A stretch of DNA of 22,636 nucleotides from a bacterium. GTDB taxonomy: Bacteria > Patescibacteriota > Minisyncoccia > Phycocordibacterales > UBA2163. Below are positions 1 through 7,526 of the stretch, piece by piece; positions within the stretch are counted from its first letter, which is position 1; the number at the start of each line of letters is the position of its first letter. The notes below the pieces were generated by a model. The model had not been told where the DNA came from, ran no database searches, and saw only the letters and a program-made list of their open reading frames with translations. The stretch spans positions 1,306 through 23,941 of the forward strand of contig JABGQE010000005.1 of assembly GCA_018648925.1 (NCBI GenBank). The letters are read 5' to 3'. The position numbers and the translations under genes are program-made.

Positions 1-71
1 CCTCGTGCAAGCCATTTATCTCTTTGTGTATTAGGTTAAATATCCTTCTTACCATTTTAGAAAAATAAGAT

Positions 72-140
72 GAGCGTAGCGAAGACTATATTTTTCAAAA
101 CCCCCTTCTTTTGCCAGCCTCAGCTGGAAAAGGAGGTGGG
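72..140 (+). repeat. Solo copy of a palindromic intergenic repeat (copy B)
   Basis: The core at 101-140 has a left arm CCCCCTTCTTTTGCCAGC, a short CTC spacer and a right arm AGCTGGAAAAGGAGGTGGG; the arms pair imperfectly. The core recurs almost exactly at 20226-20267 and, in reverse orientation, at 20582-20621. Similarity to the latter continues about 30 nt upstream (GAGC, then AGCGAAG, GACTATA and a T/A-rich tract), so the family unit is about 70 bp. No gene is attached to this copy. The right arm contains AAGGAGGT, identical to a perfect Shine-Dalgarno, but no start codon follows it. Read on the minus strand it is a hairpin followed by TTTTG, so it might also back up the terminator at 198-232. 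Confidence 0.8.
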
Positions 141-197
141 TAATCCTACACTCAATACAACACAGTATAAAGCTTTTTGGTTATTTATCCAAAGAAC

Positions 198-232
198 AAA
201 ACACCCGCAGGCTGGAGGCCTGCGGGTGTTTT
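198..232. terminator. Strong bidirectional intrinsic terminator
   Basis: A perfect 15-bp stem (198-212 with 218-232) surrounds a 5-nt loop (TGGAG). The GC-rich stem is flanked by A residues on one side and T residues on the other, so it reads as a terminator on both strands. It lies 11 nt beyond the stop codon of the minus-strand TPR membrane protein gene, which it most likely ends. Confidence 0.9.
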
Positions 233-243
233 GAAAGCTGATC

Positions 244-2607
244 TTATTCCCCTTCTATAGGAAGTTGATCTGCCTGTACTTGCTGGAATGGATCCTCGCC
301 TGCTTTTAGACCTTCTAAAATAGCTTTCACGTCTTCATTTCCAGGATTAAGTTTAGCAATTTCTGTAAACTGTATAATCGCTTCTGCAACTCTATCAACA
401 TTGAAGTAATTAACCCCCAAGAAGTATCGTGCGTTTGAGTATTGTGGATTAAGTTCAACAGCCCTTTCAAGCGCTGCAATTGATTTTGTGCCGTCCCCAG
501 CATTTGCTTGCAATAGCCCTAGCTGGAAGAAGAATGTAGGGTTATTTGGCTCTATAACTACAGCTGCTTCAACTGAACGTATAGCTCCTTCAATATTACC
601 TACTTGTATCTCAAGTTGTGAGAGTAAAAATATCGCTTCTGTATAGTTGTTTTTCTTTTGAAGAGCTAATCCTATAAATTCTTTTGCGCCATCAACATTA
701 TCAGCGTCTCTTGCAAGCTCAAGCTGTGCAAGTGTAAGGAAGATTTCTGGATTATGTGGATTTAGTGCAAGAGCCTCTGCATACGCACGCTGTGCACTTT
801 CATACGCTCCTTCTACACCAAGCGGTACGACAGATCCATACACACGTCCAAGCATAGTCCAGTTCTGATAATTCTTATTATCAATCTCTATTGCTTTTTG
901 TACATTAGAAATAGCAGAAGCTAAAATCGTTTGGAATTCGGTTCGTCTTTCTTCAATATCTTTTTGTGCATCACTCAACACTGCATTTATTCTAGCCAAA
1001 TTTATTTCAGCAGCGAGTCTATAATATCTATCGTTATTACCTAACTTTATAGCACCTAGAACCTTTTCTTCTGCTTTATCTATATTTCCGTCAACGTTTG
1101 CTGCGACCAAAGACCCTTGGAAAGCAACCGCAGAAGTATATTGCCCACCAACCATATAGAGTGACACTGCACTTATAATTAACAATACTGTAAGAGCAAG
1201 TATTGAGATAAATCCAATACGAGGATTTGCAGCAAAATCAATCCTCTTTTCTATAGGTGCACTGGGTCTATGCCTTAGTGATGCTATGTACATACCAGTA
1301 AGTAAGAATGCGAGAGTTACTATGACAACATTTGGGATATAAATAATCGTAAATACCCATAAGTATATAGCCCCCAAGAAAAGCGACACTGATAAATAAT
1401 ACGACGCTCTGTCTTCAATAGCAGAGACAATAAGATTTTTGAATCCGCTATATAAAAGAAATACGAAGAATGCTATCCACGCAAGCCCTCCAACTAACCC
1501 TGTAGTTACAAATGATGTTGGGACGAAACCAACCCCAGATTCAAAATCTATATTCCAAAATAATGTATTGTTTATAGATTGTGGTTTTAGTTTAGTCCAT
1601 TGACTTGAAAATGTATTTGGACCTGAACCAAACAATAAACTCTCACTGTATGTTTGTTTTGTTATATCTACAGTAGACTGCCATGACGGACGTGCCTCTA
1701 TCTGAGATACACTAAACAATGAAGAAGTATATCCTCCAAAGAATGACCCCGCAACAATAAACATTATAGATATAATTAGTACTATACTAGACGGTATAAA
1801 TGCCTTACTTTTAACCATAGTCTTACTATCATTCTCACCAAGTTTGAATCTTTTCTTTGAAAAAGAGTATACCAGAAGCCCTAATGAGAAAAGTCCTACT
1901 ATAATCCATACTGGGAAAAAATTAATAATTGCAAGAAATATTACTGATACAGCGGTAATAATAAGAAGTATTAGTCGCAACAATTTGTTCAGACTTAATC
2001 CCTCTAATGTAATAAGAGAAAGTATTGTAGTAAGCCCTAGGAATATACCTAAATCATTCCATTTTCCAAGCAAGTTAGCTGTTGGTGTTGTAAATATCCC
2101 AAATGAGAGAAAATCAGCACCAAACATAAGTCGTAAACCTTGAAATAATACTAATATTACCAAAGAAAGTATAAGTGCAATGTGGACACGAAATACAGAC
2201 CCTTTTGTTTTCAAGAGAAGCGGTACAAGTGAAAGCATTAACGCCATAATGGCGATAAAACCAAATGTATCAATCTCAAAGCCTTGCCCTAAATATGAGA
2301 CAGCACCATTTCCAGAAAATAAAGCTGATAAAAGGTATGCTGCAGGCAATGCCCAAGCGACAAGAGCAATACCATTGCGAGGAAGAACTATTTCTCTTCT
2401 CTTTAATTTTGAAATTAAAAATAAGAAAAAAGCTACCAAGATGCTCACAAAAATCAAAAGAGATTTAGTGAATGAAAAAGGAACTGATAAAGAAGGTATG
2501 AAGAAGATTGGAAGAAGAAACATAACACCGATAATAAAATACAGTGCTAAATTTTCAAAAAGTGGTGTCTTGTCCTTATCTTCAACATTTAATGTTGCGT
2601 ATTCCAT
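244..2607 (-). CDS. O-antigen-ligase-like polytopic membrane protein with C-terminal TPR repeats
   Basis: This 787-residue protein has two parts. The N-terminal 480 or so residues form many hydrophobic segments (about ten or more membrane spans). They include a large external loop with the motif LLFGSGPNTF near residue 325, typical of Wzy/WaaL-type O-antigen ligase or polymerase domains. The C-terminal 270 residues contain TPR-like helical pairs (for example ALALNPHNPEIFLTLAQLEL and AVELNPQYSNARYFLGVNYF). Proteins of this architecture are common in Parcubacteria and are presumed to act in cell-surface glycan assembly, with the TPR part as a protein-binding scaffold. The substrate cannot be told from sequence. 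No Shine-Dalgarno site is visible before the ATG. The gene diverges from the toxin-antitoxin operon and is closed by the hairpin at 198-232. The domain call is firm; the enzymatic role is inferred. Confidence 0.8.
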   Translation of the reverse strand: MEYATLNVEDKDKTPLFENLALYFIIGVMFLLPIFFIPSLSVPFSFTKSLLIFVSILVAFFLFLISKLKRREIVLPRNGIALVAWALPAAYLLSALFSGNGAVSYLGQGFEIDTFGFIAIMALMLSLVPLLLKTKGSVFRVHIALILSLVILVLFQGLRLMFGADFLSFGIFTTPTANLLGKWNDLGIFLGLTTILSLITLEGLSLNKLLRLILLIITAVSVIFLAIINFFPVWIIVGLFSLGLLVYSFSKKRFKLGENDSKTMVKSKAFIPSSIVLIISIMFIVAGSFFGGYTSSLFSVSQIEARPSWQSTVDITKQTYSESLLFGSGPNTFSSQWTKLKPQSINNTLFWNIDFESGVGFVPTSFVTTGLVGGLAWIAFFVFLLYSGFKNLIVSAIEDRASYYLSVSLFLGAIYLWVFTIIYIPNVVIVTLAFLLTGMYIASLRHRPSAPIEKRIDFAANPRIGFISILALTVLLIISAVSLYMVGGQYTSAVAFQGSLVAANVDGNIDKAEEKVLGAIKLGNNDRYYRLAAEINLARINAVLSDAQKDIEERRTEFQTILASAISNVQKAIEIDNKNYQNWTMLGRVYGSVVPLGVEGAYESAQRAYAEALALNPHNPEIFLTLAQLELARDADNVDGAKEFIGLALQKKNNYTEAIFLLSQLEIQVGNIEGAIRSVEAAVVIEPNNPTFFFQLGLLQANAGDGTKSIAALERAVELNPQYSNARYFLGVNYFNVDRVAEAIIQFTEIAKLNPGNEDVKAILEGLKAGEDPFQQVQADQLPIEGE

Positions 2608-2693
2608 AAAAAATATATTAATAATTACCCCTGTTTATAATATATTTATATTAACAATATGACTATATTAATAAAAGGTATGTATGTGGATAG

Positions 2694-2721
2694 TTGACAA
2701 AAAATAATAAAATAATAAAAT
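2694..2721 (+). promoter_or_regulatory. Promoter of the toxin-antitoxin operon
   Basis: A perfect -35 box TTGACA (2694-2699) is followed by a 16-nt spacer and a -10-like TAAAAT (2716-2721). The antitoxin ATG at 2729 lies 7 nt beyond the -10 box, where transcription would be expected to start, so the mRNA is predicted to be leaderless. No Shine-Dalgarno sequence is present. The spacer and -10 are made of 8-bp tandem repeats. Confidence 0.65.
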
Positions 2722-2724
2722 AAT
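2701..2724 (+). repeat. Three perfect tandem copies of AAAATAAT overlapping the promoter
   Basis: The octamer AAAATAAT occurs three times in a row at 2701-2708, 2709-2716 and 2717-2724, covering the spacer and the -10 box of the toxin-antitoxin promoter. Tandem sites of this kind could serve as operators for the AbrB-type antitoxin. They could also gain or lose units by slippage and change the -35/-10 spacing. Both roles are inferred; the repeat itself is directly visible. Confidence 0.75.
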
Positions 2725-2728
2725 AAAT

Positions 2729-2989
2729 ATGAATAATAATAAAAATACTACAGGAAAAATCCAAAAAGTTACGAGTCAGGGGCAGATTACCCTACCAATA
2801 GCATGGAGGCGTAAGTTTAATACTGATCAAGTTATCTTACGAACAAAAGGTAATGTTCTTGAAATTGAAGCATTTGATCTGTTAGTACGTAATGAAGACG
2901 ATGAATATACGGTATTTGACGCTATTCGCGACAATAAAGGAAAGGGTGTAAAAGCCCAAGATTTCTTAGAGATTCTCAAAAAAAAATGA
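2729..2989 (+). CDS. AbrB/SpoVT-type antitoxin of a type II toxin-antitoxin pair
   Basis: An 86-residue protein with an N-terminal swapped-hairpin AbrB domain at about residues 9-55. The signature KVTSQGQITLP at residues 13-23 is typical of SpoVT/AbrB DNA-binding antitoxins. The C-terminal 30 residues are charged and probably wrap the toxin. Its stop codon overlaps the ATG of the next gene (ATGA), the usual layout of toxin-antitoxin operons with tight translational coupling. The family normally binds its own promoter, and the tandem octamers just upstream are the natural candidate operator. The start is the only ATG near the promoter. It is set at or within 1-2 nt of the predicted transcription start. 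Confidence 0.85.
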   Translation: MNNNKNTTGKIQKVTSQGQITLPIAWRRKFNTDQVILRTKGNVLEIEAFDLLVRNEDDEYTVFDAIRDNKGKGVKAQDFLEILKKK

Positions 2990-3195
2990 ATAAAATAGAT
3001 AAATTAACTAAAAAAGATAGTGTTTTACTTAGAGAGCTTATTACTAATATAAGACTTAAAGATAAAAAGCTGTATATAAAAAAACTTGCCAAAAGCGACT
3101 TGTATCAAGTAAATAACAGAATATTTAAAATAATACTTCACTATGATGCTTTAGGCAGTGTTATTATTGACTCTATACGTAGTAAGAATATGTAA
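2986..3195 (+). CDS. Small RelE/ParE-type toxin, possibly degenerate
   Basis: A 69-residue protein whose layout (helical N-terminus, then a three-strand sheet ending in IDSIRSKN) matches the short RelE-like cytotoxic translational repressor family frequent in Candidate Phyla Radiation genomes. RelE-family toxins cleave mRNA on the ribosome. Typical members carry an Arg-rich strand (FRVR..IRIIF). Here the matching stretch is YQVNNRIFKIILHYD, with fewer basic residues, so activity may be weakened. It starts within the antitoxin stop (ATGA overlap) and is followed within 4 nt by a terminator, so the two genes form a complete operon. The toxin call rests on size, fold pattern and partner. A ParE-like gyrase inhibitor is the alternative. 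Confidence 0.7.
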   Translation: MNKIDKLTKKDSVLLRELITNIRLKDKKLYIKKLAKSDLYQVNNRIFKIILHYDALGSVIIDSIRSKNM

Positions 3196-3198
3196 TAG

Positions 3199-3228
3199 AA
3201 AAACAGGTGCCGTGAGGCACCTGTTTTT
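3199..3228. terminator. Bidirectional terminator shared by the toxin-antitoxin operon and rnpB
   Basis: A perfect 13-bp stem (3199-3211 with 3216-3228) closes a GTGA loop, with five A residues on one side and five T residues on the other. It sits 3 nt after the toxin stop codon on the plus strand and 11 nt after the 3' end of RNase P RNA on the minus strand, so it serves both convergent units. Confidence 0.9.
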
Positions 3229-3239
3229 CATATATTTGA

Positions 3240-3511
3240 TTCTTATATCTATAAGCGGGATTCTGTTATCAACGATAATTTATCTTGCACAACTGTTGCC
3301 AGCTGTATCTTTGCGGCACTCCTCCAATGCGAAGCACTGGGGCTCGGCCTTGCACACTCGTAAGTATTTTGCCGTTTCAGCCTAACTTAATAGGATCGTC
3401 TCTGTTCGCAACTCTAGGATTACTCCCGATGGGCGTTACCCACTACGATTGTTCTCTAAAAACTGTGTGTCCCGACTTTCCTCTCCGTAGAGCTATCGCT
3501 CAATATAAGAA
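3240..3511 (-). ncRNA. rnpB: RNase P RNA (rnpB), compact form
   Basis: The catalytic RNA of RNase P, which trims 5' leaders from tRNA precursors. On the minus strand the 5' part contains GAGGAAAGTCGGGAC (conserved region I). The middle contains ACAGAGAC, GAAACGGC and GCAAGGCC, and the 3' part contains ACAGAATCCCGCTTATAG (conserved region V). The ends are set by helix P1: TTCTTATAT at the 5' end pairs perfectly with ATATAAGAA at the 3' end. At about 272 nt it is much shorter than the usual 350-400 nt, so peripheral helices have been lost. The stretch after GCAAGGCC, where type A RNAs carry the GGU motif that pairs with tRNA CCA, reads GGAGGAG and appears to lack GGU. It has its own promoter inside the end of the upstream gene. 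Confidence 0.9.
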
Positions 3512-3519
3512 CTTTATAC

Positions 3520-3549
3520 ATTATAACACAAATTATCTATATCTCGCAA
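3520..3549 (-). promoter_or_regulatory. Promoter of rnpB
   Basis: On the minus strand TTGCGA (3549-3544), an 18-nt spacer and a perfect -10 TATAAT (3525-3520) lie just upstream of the P1 helix. The predicted start near 3513 agrees with the RNA 5' end near 3511 deduced from pairing. The -35 box lies inside the last codons of the ribonucleotide reductase gene. Confidence 0.65.
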
Positions 3550-5915
3550 GTTCCGGATACGCAGGCAAGCTCTTTTGCTCCCTTTGTAGTGTCCCCTTTT
3601 TCATATGTAATAAGTTTTGAGAAATCTACATCTTTTACTCTTTCTGAAAGCTTTTCGTATTGTTCTTTATTTATCTCTTCATACGGCGCTAGTTTATATA
3701 CACCACCTGCTCTAGGTAAGAAAGAAAGCCCGCCTACATAATCCCAGTTTTCATATAAGAAATTAGCAACACTTATCCATTCGTCTTCTCCAACATAAAT
3801 AGTCACTGACGGATTATGCTCTGTAAAGTTTACTTTAAGCTTTTTCCATTCTTCTAGCATCTCTTTTGCCCCTATGTCGTCTTTAAAGACAGCCCCCTTT
3901 GGAGCAGCTACAGGAAACTCTAGTACGAAAGTAGTTGCATTTTCTTCTGTCTGCCCCACTTCTGGATGATGTGGTACTCCTTGATCTTTAAGCATGTGAA
4001 ATACTGGATCAGTAGCTGACACACGCACTCTTCTTATATAATACTTTGAATATCGTGGGTGCATACCTGAAGCGGTGTCTAAAAGCTGTGAGGAATTACC
4101 ATGAGGCTTCACACAAGTAATACATGTAGATTCTTTTACTTTAAATCTTTTGGCATACTTTTTGTTTGTTTTTACACCAACACTTCTTAAACTATTTAAT
4201 ACGTCAACTTCTCTAGACATCTTATTGTCATAATAACCAGTTAAAGATACACCTAGCAATCTTTCTGATTCACAATTCTTCTTCCATTCTTTAGATAAAT
4301 ATCCAAAGTTAGTCAGAGAAGACTGATATGTACCAAGAAGTGTGGCTATCTCCATCTTTTTCTCTAGTTTTTCTTTAGTGTCATTTGCTCGGATTACAAT
4401 ACTTGTAAGATTACAGAATTGTCGTGATTGTAGATATATCTCTCCGCATGGATTCATACGAATCATAGCCTTGCTTAAATCATCTCCGTATATTTTCTTC
4501 AGATGTTCTGTTCGTCTTTTTGGAAGCTGTTTATCAAGCCCTGCTGCATTGAAGATACCCCTCTCACCAGTTTTGCTTTTTACAAGCGCTGTCCATTCGT
4601 CTAAGAAATGCTCTGCTGTTGGTTTTTCCGTATAAACTGCGGAGTTATTTGCCATCATCCTTTGTGGCTCTGTCATGTAGAACTGCCCTTTCTTTGAATC
4701 GCGTATCTCTACGTCATCTAAATCAGACATAGAAATCAATGCGCTTCGCCTCACTCCACCTGCAACCACTATTTCCCCTATTTTACATACTATGTCGTGC
4801 ACATCAATATTTCTAAGTCGTTTTCCTTGTCTTGCAATTATTTTCTCTTTTGCAAAAGCCATAAGACCTATCAGTGGTTCTGGTCCAGAAGAACGCCCTC
4901 CCATTGTCTTTAATTTGGCTCCTGCTGGACGTAACCCCGAATAGTCAAACTCTATATCCTTACCGGAGAACCATGTCTCTAAGCCTAATATAAACGCATC
5001 TGCCCAACCTTCTTTACTGTCATCTATTACATGCGTTTTGGCCACCACTCCTTTTTGTCTTTGTATTTGTGGTAGTTGTTGTACATTTTCAGACTCTGCA
5101 GAAAATCCTAGACCAACACCGCACATTGATATGTACATTATTTCACCAAAATCACGTAGACGTGCGGGTGCAACAAATGAACAGTTGTAAGCACATACAT
5201 TGGACTCACGTGCAGCAGGACCTGCAGACCAAAGCAGTCTCATTGAAGGGCAGACATCTTGCTGAAGGATAGCTTCACGTACTTCTGCATATTCATTAGC
5301 ATTAAGTTTGTCTCCCATATTTTCACGCATAAAATCCATATATCTGTCTACTGTTTCAACCCAAGTTTCTCGTCTTCCTTTTTCATCACTCCATCTTGAA
5401 TATGCTGTGTAGTATACAAACTCTGACAATGTATTATTTCTCAAATACTTTCTACTTTCTGCTGTAAGTTTTTTTACTTCTTCTGGTACAGATACTCCTT
5501 GTTCTCTTACTTTTGCCCGTCTCTCCCTATAAATGATATAAGCCTTAGAAGCTGCTACATAATCACTTAAAATAAGTTCTTTTTCTACAGTATCTTGAAG
5601 CCCTTCAACAGTCGGCATAAAATTCTTATACTTTTTTGCTATACGTACCACATCGCCTGCTACTCTGTGAGCTATAAGCTCTGCCTCTTTATCAGAACCT
5701 TCTTCTCCTGCAAGCATTGCTTTATGGATTGCATGTACTATTCTTTCAAAGTCAAAAGTCACTATTTCTCCATCCCTCTTTTGAATCTTTGGTACAAATT
5801 GACGATAACTCCTAGAGCTTTTAGACGCTTTTTTAGTAGTTTTTTTATGTGAATTATTACTCATAATTTCGTCAATTTTTTTATTCTTAAGAGATGTTTT
5901 TGAAGTAGCTGACAT
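3537..5915 (-). CDS. nrdJ: Adenosylcobalamin-dependent ribonucleoside-triphosphate reductase (class II)
   Basis: A 792-residue cytosolic enzyme that reduces ribonucleotides to deoxyribonucleotides for DNA synthesis. An ATP-cone regulatory domain (about residues 40-130) precedes the ten-stranded barrel. The active-site motif NPCGEI places the thiyl-radical cysteine at C490 and the catalytic glutamate at E492. The substrate-reducing cysteine pair is C501 (FCNLTS) with C241 or C245 (VCAYNC). The C-terminal CVSGTC (C785, C790) is the swinging dithiol that re-reduces the active site. GGVRRSALI is also typical of monomeric cobalamin-dependent enzymes. No small radical subunit or activase is nearby, as expected for class II. 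The start is uncertain: the first 35 residues are Lys/Ser-rich, neither of the two early ATGs has a Shine-Dalgarno, and M18 is an alternative. Class II over class I is inferred from the C-terminus and motif set. Confidence 0.88.
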   Translation of the reverse strand: MSATSKTSLKNKKIDEIMSNNSHKKTTKKASKSSRSYRQFVPKIQKRDGEIVTFDFERIVHAIHKAMLAGEEGSDKEAELIAHRVAGDVVRIAKKYKNFMPTVEGLQDTVEKELILSDYVAASKAYIIYRERRAKVREQGVSVPEEVKKLTAESRKYLRNNTLSEFVYYTAYSRWSDEKGRRETWVETVDRYMDFMRENMGDKLNANEYAEVREAILQQDVCPSMRLLWSAGPAARESNVCAYNCSFVAPARLRDFGEIMYISMCGVGLGFSAESENVQQLPQIQRQKGVVAKTHVIDDSKEGWADAFILGLETWFSGKDIEFDYSGLRPAGAKLKTMGGRSSGPEPLIGLMAFAKEKIIARQGKRLRNIDVHDIVCKIGEIVVAGGVRRSALISMSDLDDVEIRDSKKGQFYMTEPQRMMANNSAVYTEKPTAEHFLDEWTALVKSKTGERGIFNAAGLDKQLPKRRTEHLKKIYGDDLSKAMIRMNPCGEIYLQSRQFCNLTSIVIRANDTKEKLEKKMEIATLLGTYQSSLTNFGYLSKEWKKNCESERLLGVSLTGYYDNKMSREVDVLNSLRSVGVKTNKKYAKRFKVKESTCITCVKPHGNSSQLLDTASGMHPRYSKYYIRRVRVSATDPVFHMLKDQGVPHHPEVGQTEENATTFVLEFPVAAPKGAVFKDDIGAKEMLEEWKKLKVNFTEHNPSVTIYVGEDEWISVANFLYENWDYVGGLSFLPRAGGVYKLAPYEEINKEQYEKLSERVKDVDFSKLITYEKGDTTKGAKELACVSGTCEI

Positions 5916-6012
5916 TGCTTTTTGAGATTAATTTATTAAAGTTGTCATACCATTGTACATAAAAATTTATAAAAAATCTGTGGATAACATACAAATTTAA
6001 GCATCAAGAAAT

Positions 6013-6064
6013 AAAAAAAAGTGAGTGTAAATACACCACCTAAAATCACTCTAAAAGACTCACT
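6013..6064 (-). terminator. Probable terminator after the DUF192 gene
   Basis: On the minus strand AGTGAGT (6064-6058) can pair with ACTCACT (6026-6020), followed immediately by eight T residues. The 31-nt loop contains a smaller GTGTA/TACAC hairpin. It lies 16 nt beyond the DUF192 stop codon. The large loop makes it weaker than the other terminators in the window. Confidence 0.55.
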
Positions 6065-6080
6065 CGTTAAGGAAGTTTTT

Positions 6081-6521
6081 TTAAAAAATTATCTTGTCTC
6101 CAATCTCAATATCGTTTTCTTCTAAGAATCCTGCATTGACTTCAAGTACATATTTACTTGGAACTTCTGGAATAAATACTTCCGGATATGACTCTGGTTT
6201 TGCGTCTTTTTTTATATCCACTACCTTATACCCCTCATCAATCCACAAGATATCTATAGCAAAGTTCATATCTTTCATCCATATCCCATGTAAGCTTTCA
6301 TTATCAAATATAAACAACATACCGTCTCTATATCCTAAGCTTTCTCTATCAGATAAGCCTTTTACCCTCTCTTCCCCAGTATCTGCAACCTCAATTTGAA
6401 GTCGTATATCACTTATTTTAAGTATTACTTTATCGTTTGGAAACAATAATAGAGATAAAGCTAAAATAGCCGTAATAGAGATTAAAATTAGTATTCTTTT
6501 TATAAAAATTTTATTTTTCAT
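6081..6521 (-). CDS. DUF192 family exported or membrane-anchored protein
   Basis: A 146-residue protein with an N-terminal hydrophobic anchor or signal (about residues 8-27) and a DUF192 domain over the rest. Recognisable family blocks are EVADTGEERVKGLSDRESL, GMLFIFDN, IWMKDMNFAIDILWID and the C-terminal YVLEVNAGF with GD. The domain's function is not established. The family is widespread and often secreted. The gene begins 21 nt after tRNA-Ser on the same strand with no clear separate promoter or Shine-Dalgarno, so it is probably expressed from the lemA-htpX-tRNA transcript after tRNA processing, or from a promoter inside htpX. Confidence 0.85.
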   Translation of the reverse strand: MKNKIFIKRILILISITAILALSLLLFPNDKVILKISDIRLQIEVADTGEERVKGLSDRESLGYRDGMLFIFDNESLHGIWMKDMNFAIDILWIDEGYKVVDIKKDAKPESYPEVFIPEVPSKYVLEVNAGFLEENDIEIGDKIIF

Positions 6522-6542
6522 TTTATAATATTAACATGAATG

Positions 6543-6627
6543 CGGAGGATGAGGGATTCGAACCCTCGATACCTTGCGGTATACCACCTTTCCAAGGTGG
6601 CGCAATAAACCACTATGCGAATCCTCC
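6543..6627 (-). tRNA. tRNA-Ser (anticodon GGA)
   Basis: A full cloverleaf on the minus strand: acceptor GGAGGAT/ATCCTCC, anticodon stem CCACC/GGTGG with loop TTGGAAA giving anticodon GGA, and T arm GAGGG-TTCGAAT-CCCTC. A long variable arm (TATACC-GCAA-GGTATC) is diagnostic of serine tRNAs. The discriminator is G. The following bases are CAT, so CCA is not encoded and must be added by CCA transferase. The 5' end is only 8 nt after the htpX stop codon, so the tRNA looks like part of a mixed protein/tRNA transcript. Confidence 0.95.
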
Positions 6628-6635
6628 AATTATTT

Positions 6636-7526
6636 TTATTTACCACGTAATGCTTTTACCCTGTCTTCCACAGCTGGGTGCGTCATGAACATTTTTCTTA
6701 TACCACTGTGTGACTTCCCACCAAACGGATTAGAGATGAAAAGATGCGCCGTCGCATTATTCGCTTTTTTCATCGGCTTACTATATGCACCTATCTTCTC
6801 AAGTGCAGATGCTAGTCCTTCAGGGTAGCGTGTCAAAAGCGCGCCGGAAGCATCAGCTAAGAACTCTCTTTTTCGTGATATCGCAAGTTGGATCAAGACA
6901 GCAATGATTGGTGCGAGTATTGCGAGCGCAATACCAGCTATCGTCATGAACATCCTTGCTCTGTCGTCTCCACCTCGCCCGCCGTGACCAAAGAGTGACA
7001 TTCTCAAGAAAAAGTCCGAAAGCAAAGTTACAAACCCTACCAAAACCACAATAATAGTAGAGATTAAAATATCGCGGTTTCCAATATGTGAAAGCTCGTG
7101 GGCTATTACACCCTCAAGTTCATTTTTATCGAGCATATTCATGAGCCCTGTGGTTACTGCAACCACTGCGTGGTCTTTATTGCGCCCAGTTGCAAACGCA
7201 TTGGGCGCTGGCTCGTCTATGGTAAAAAGCTTTGGCATTGGAAGCCCGGCTGTGATAGAGAGATTCTCAACAATATTCCAAAGCTCTCTGTTTTGCTCTT
7301 TAAGTACAGGTTTCGCACCTGACATCTTGAGAACTATCTTATCAGAATACCAATAACTAAAAACATTCATTATGATAGCGAAAAACACTGCAAAATACAG
7401 AATCCCCGGACTCTGATATATAAAACTAAAAGCCCAACCAATAGCTATAACCACTATCAAAAATAGGGTCATCAAAACCCATGTTCTTCTCACATTCTTG
7501 TCCTGCTGTGTATAAAGTGTCGCCAT
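6636..7526 (-). CDS. htpX: HtpX-type membrane zinc metalloprotease (M48)
   Basis: A 296-residue integral membrane protease that in other bacteria degrades misfolded membrane proteins. Two membrane segments lie at about residues 17-36 and 40-58 and two more at about 153-172 and 192-215. The catalytic zinc motif is HELSH (H143, E144, H147), and the third zinc ligand is probably E221 in REFLADA. The motif NAFATGRN at about 109-116 is typical of the family. It overlaps the lemA stop by one base (TAATG), so the two genes are translationally coupled. The lemA-htpX pair is a common bacterial arrangement, though how the two proteins cooperate is not settled. Confidence 0.95.
   Translation of the reverse strand: MATLYTQQDKNVRRTWVLMTLFLIVVIAIGWAFSFIYQSPGILYFAVFFAIIMNVFSYWYSDKIVLKMSGAKPVLKEQNRELWNIVENLSITAGLPMPKLFTIDEPAPNAFATGRNKDHAVVAVTTGLMNMLDKNELEGVIAHELSHIGNRDILISTIIVVLVGFVTLLSDFFLRMSLFGHGGRGGDDRARMFMTIAGIALAILAPIIAVLIQLAISRKREFLADASGALLTRYPEGLASALEKIGAYSKPMKKANNATAHLFISNPFGGKSHSGIRKMFMTHPAVEDRVKALRGK

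Noticed and set aside
5982..5990. Perfect DnaA box (TGTGGATAA) upstream of the ribonucleotide reductase gene, reminiscent of DnaA control of nrd genes or an origin.
   Set aside because: A single box only; the same 9-mer occurs inside the ASST coding region (15724-15732), and about one match is expected by chance in a window of this size and composition. No dnaA, dnaN or box cluster is present.
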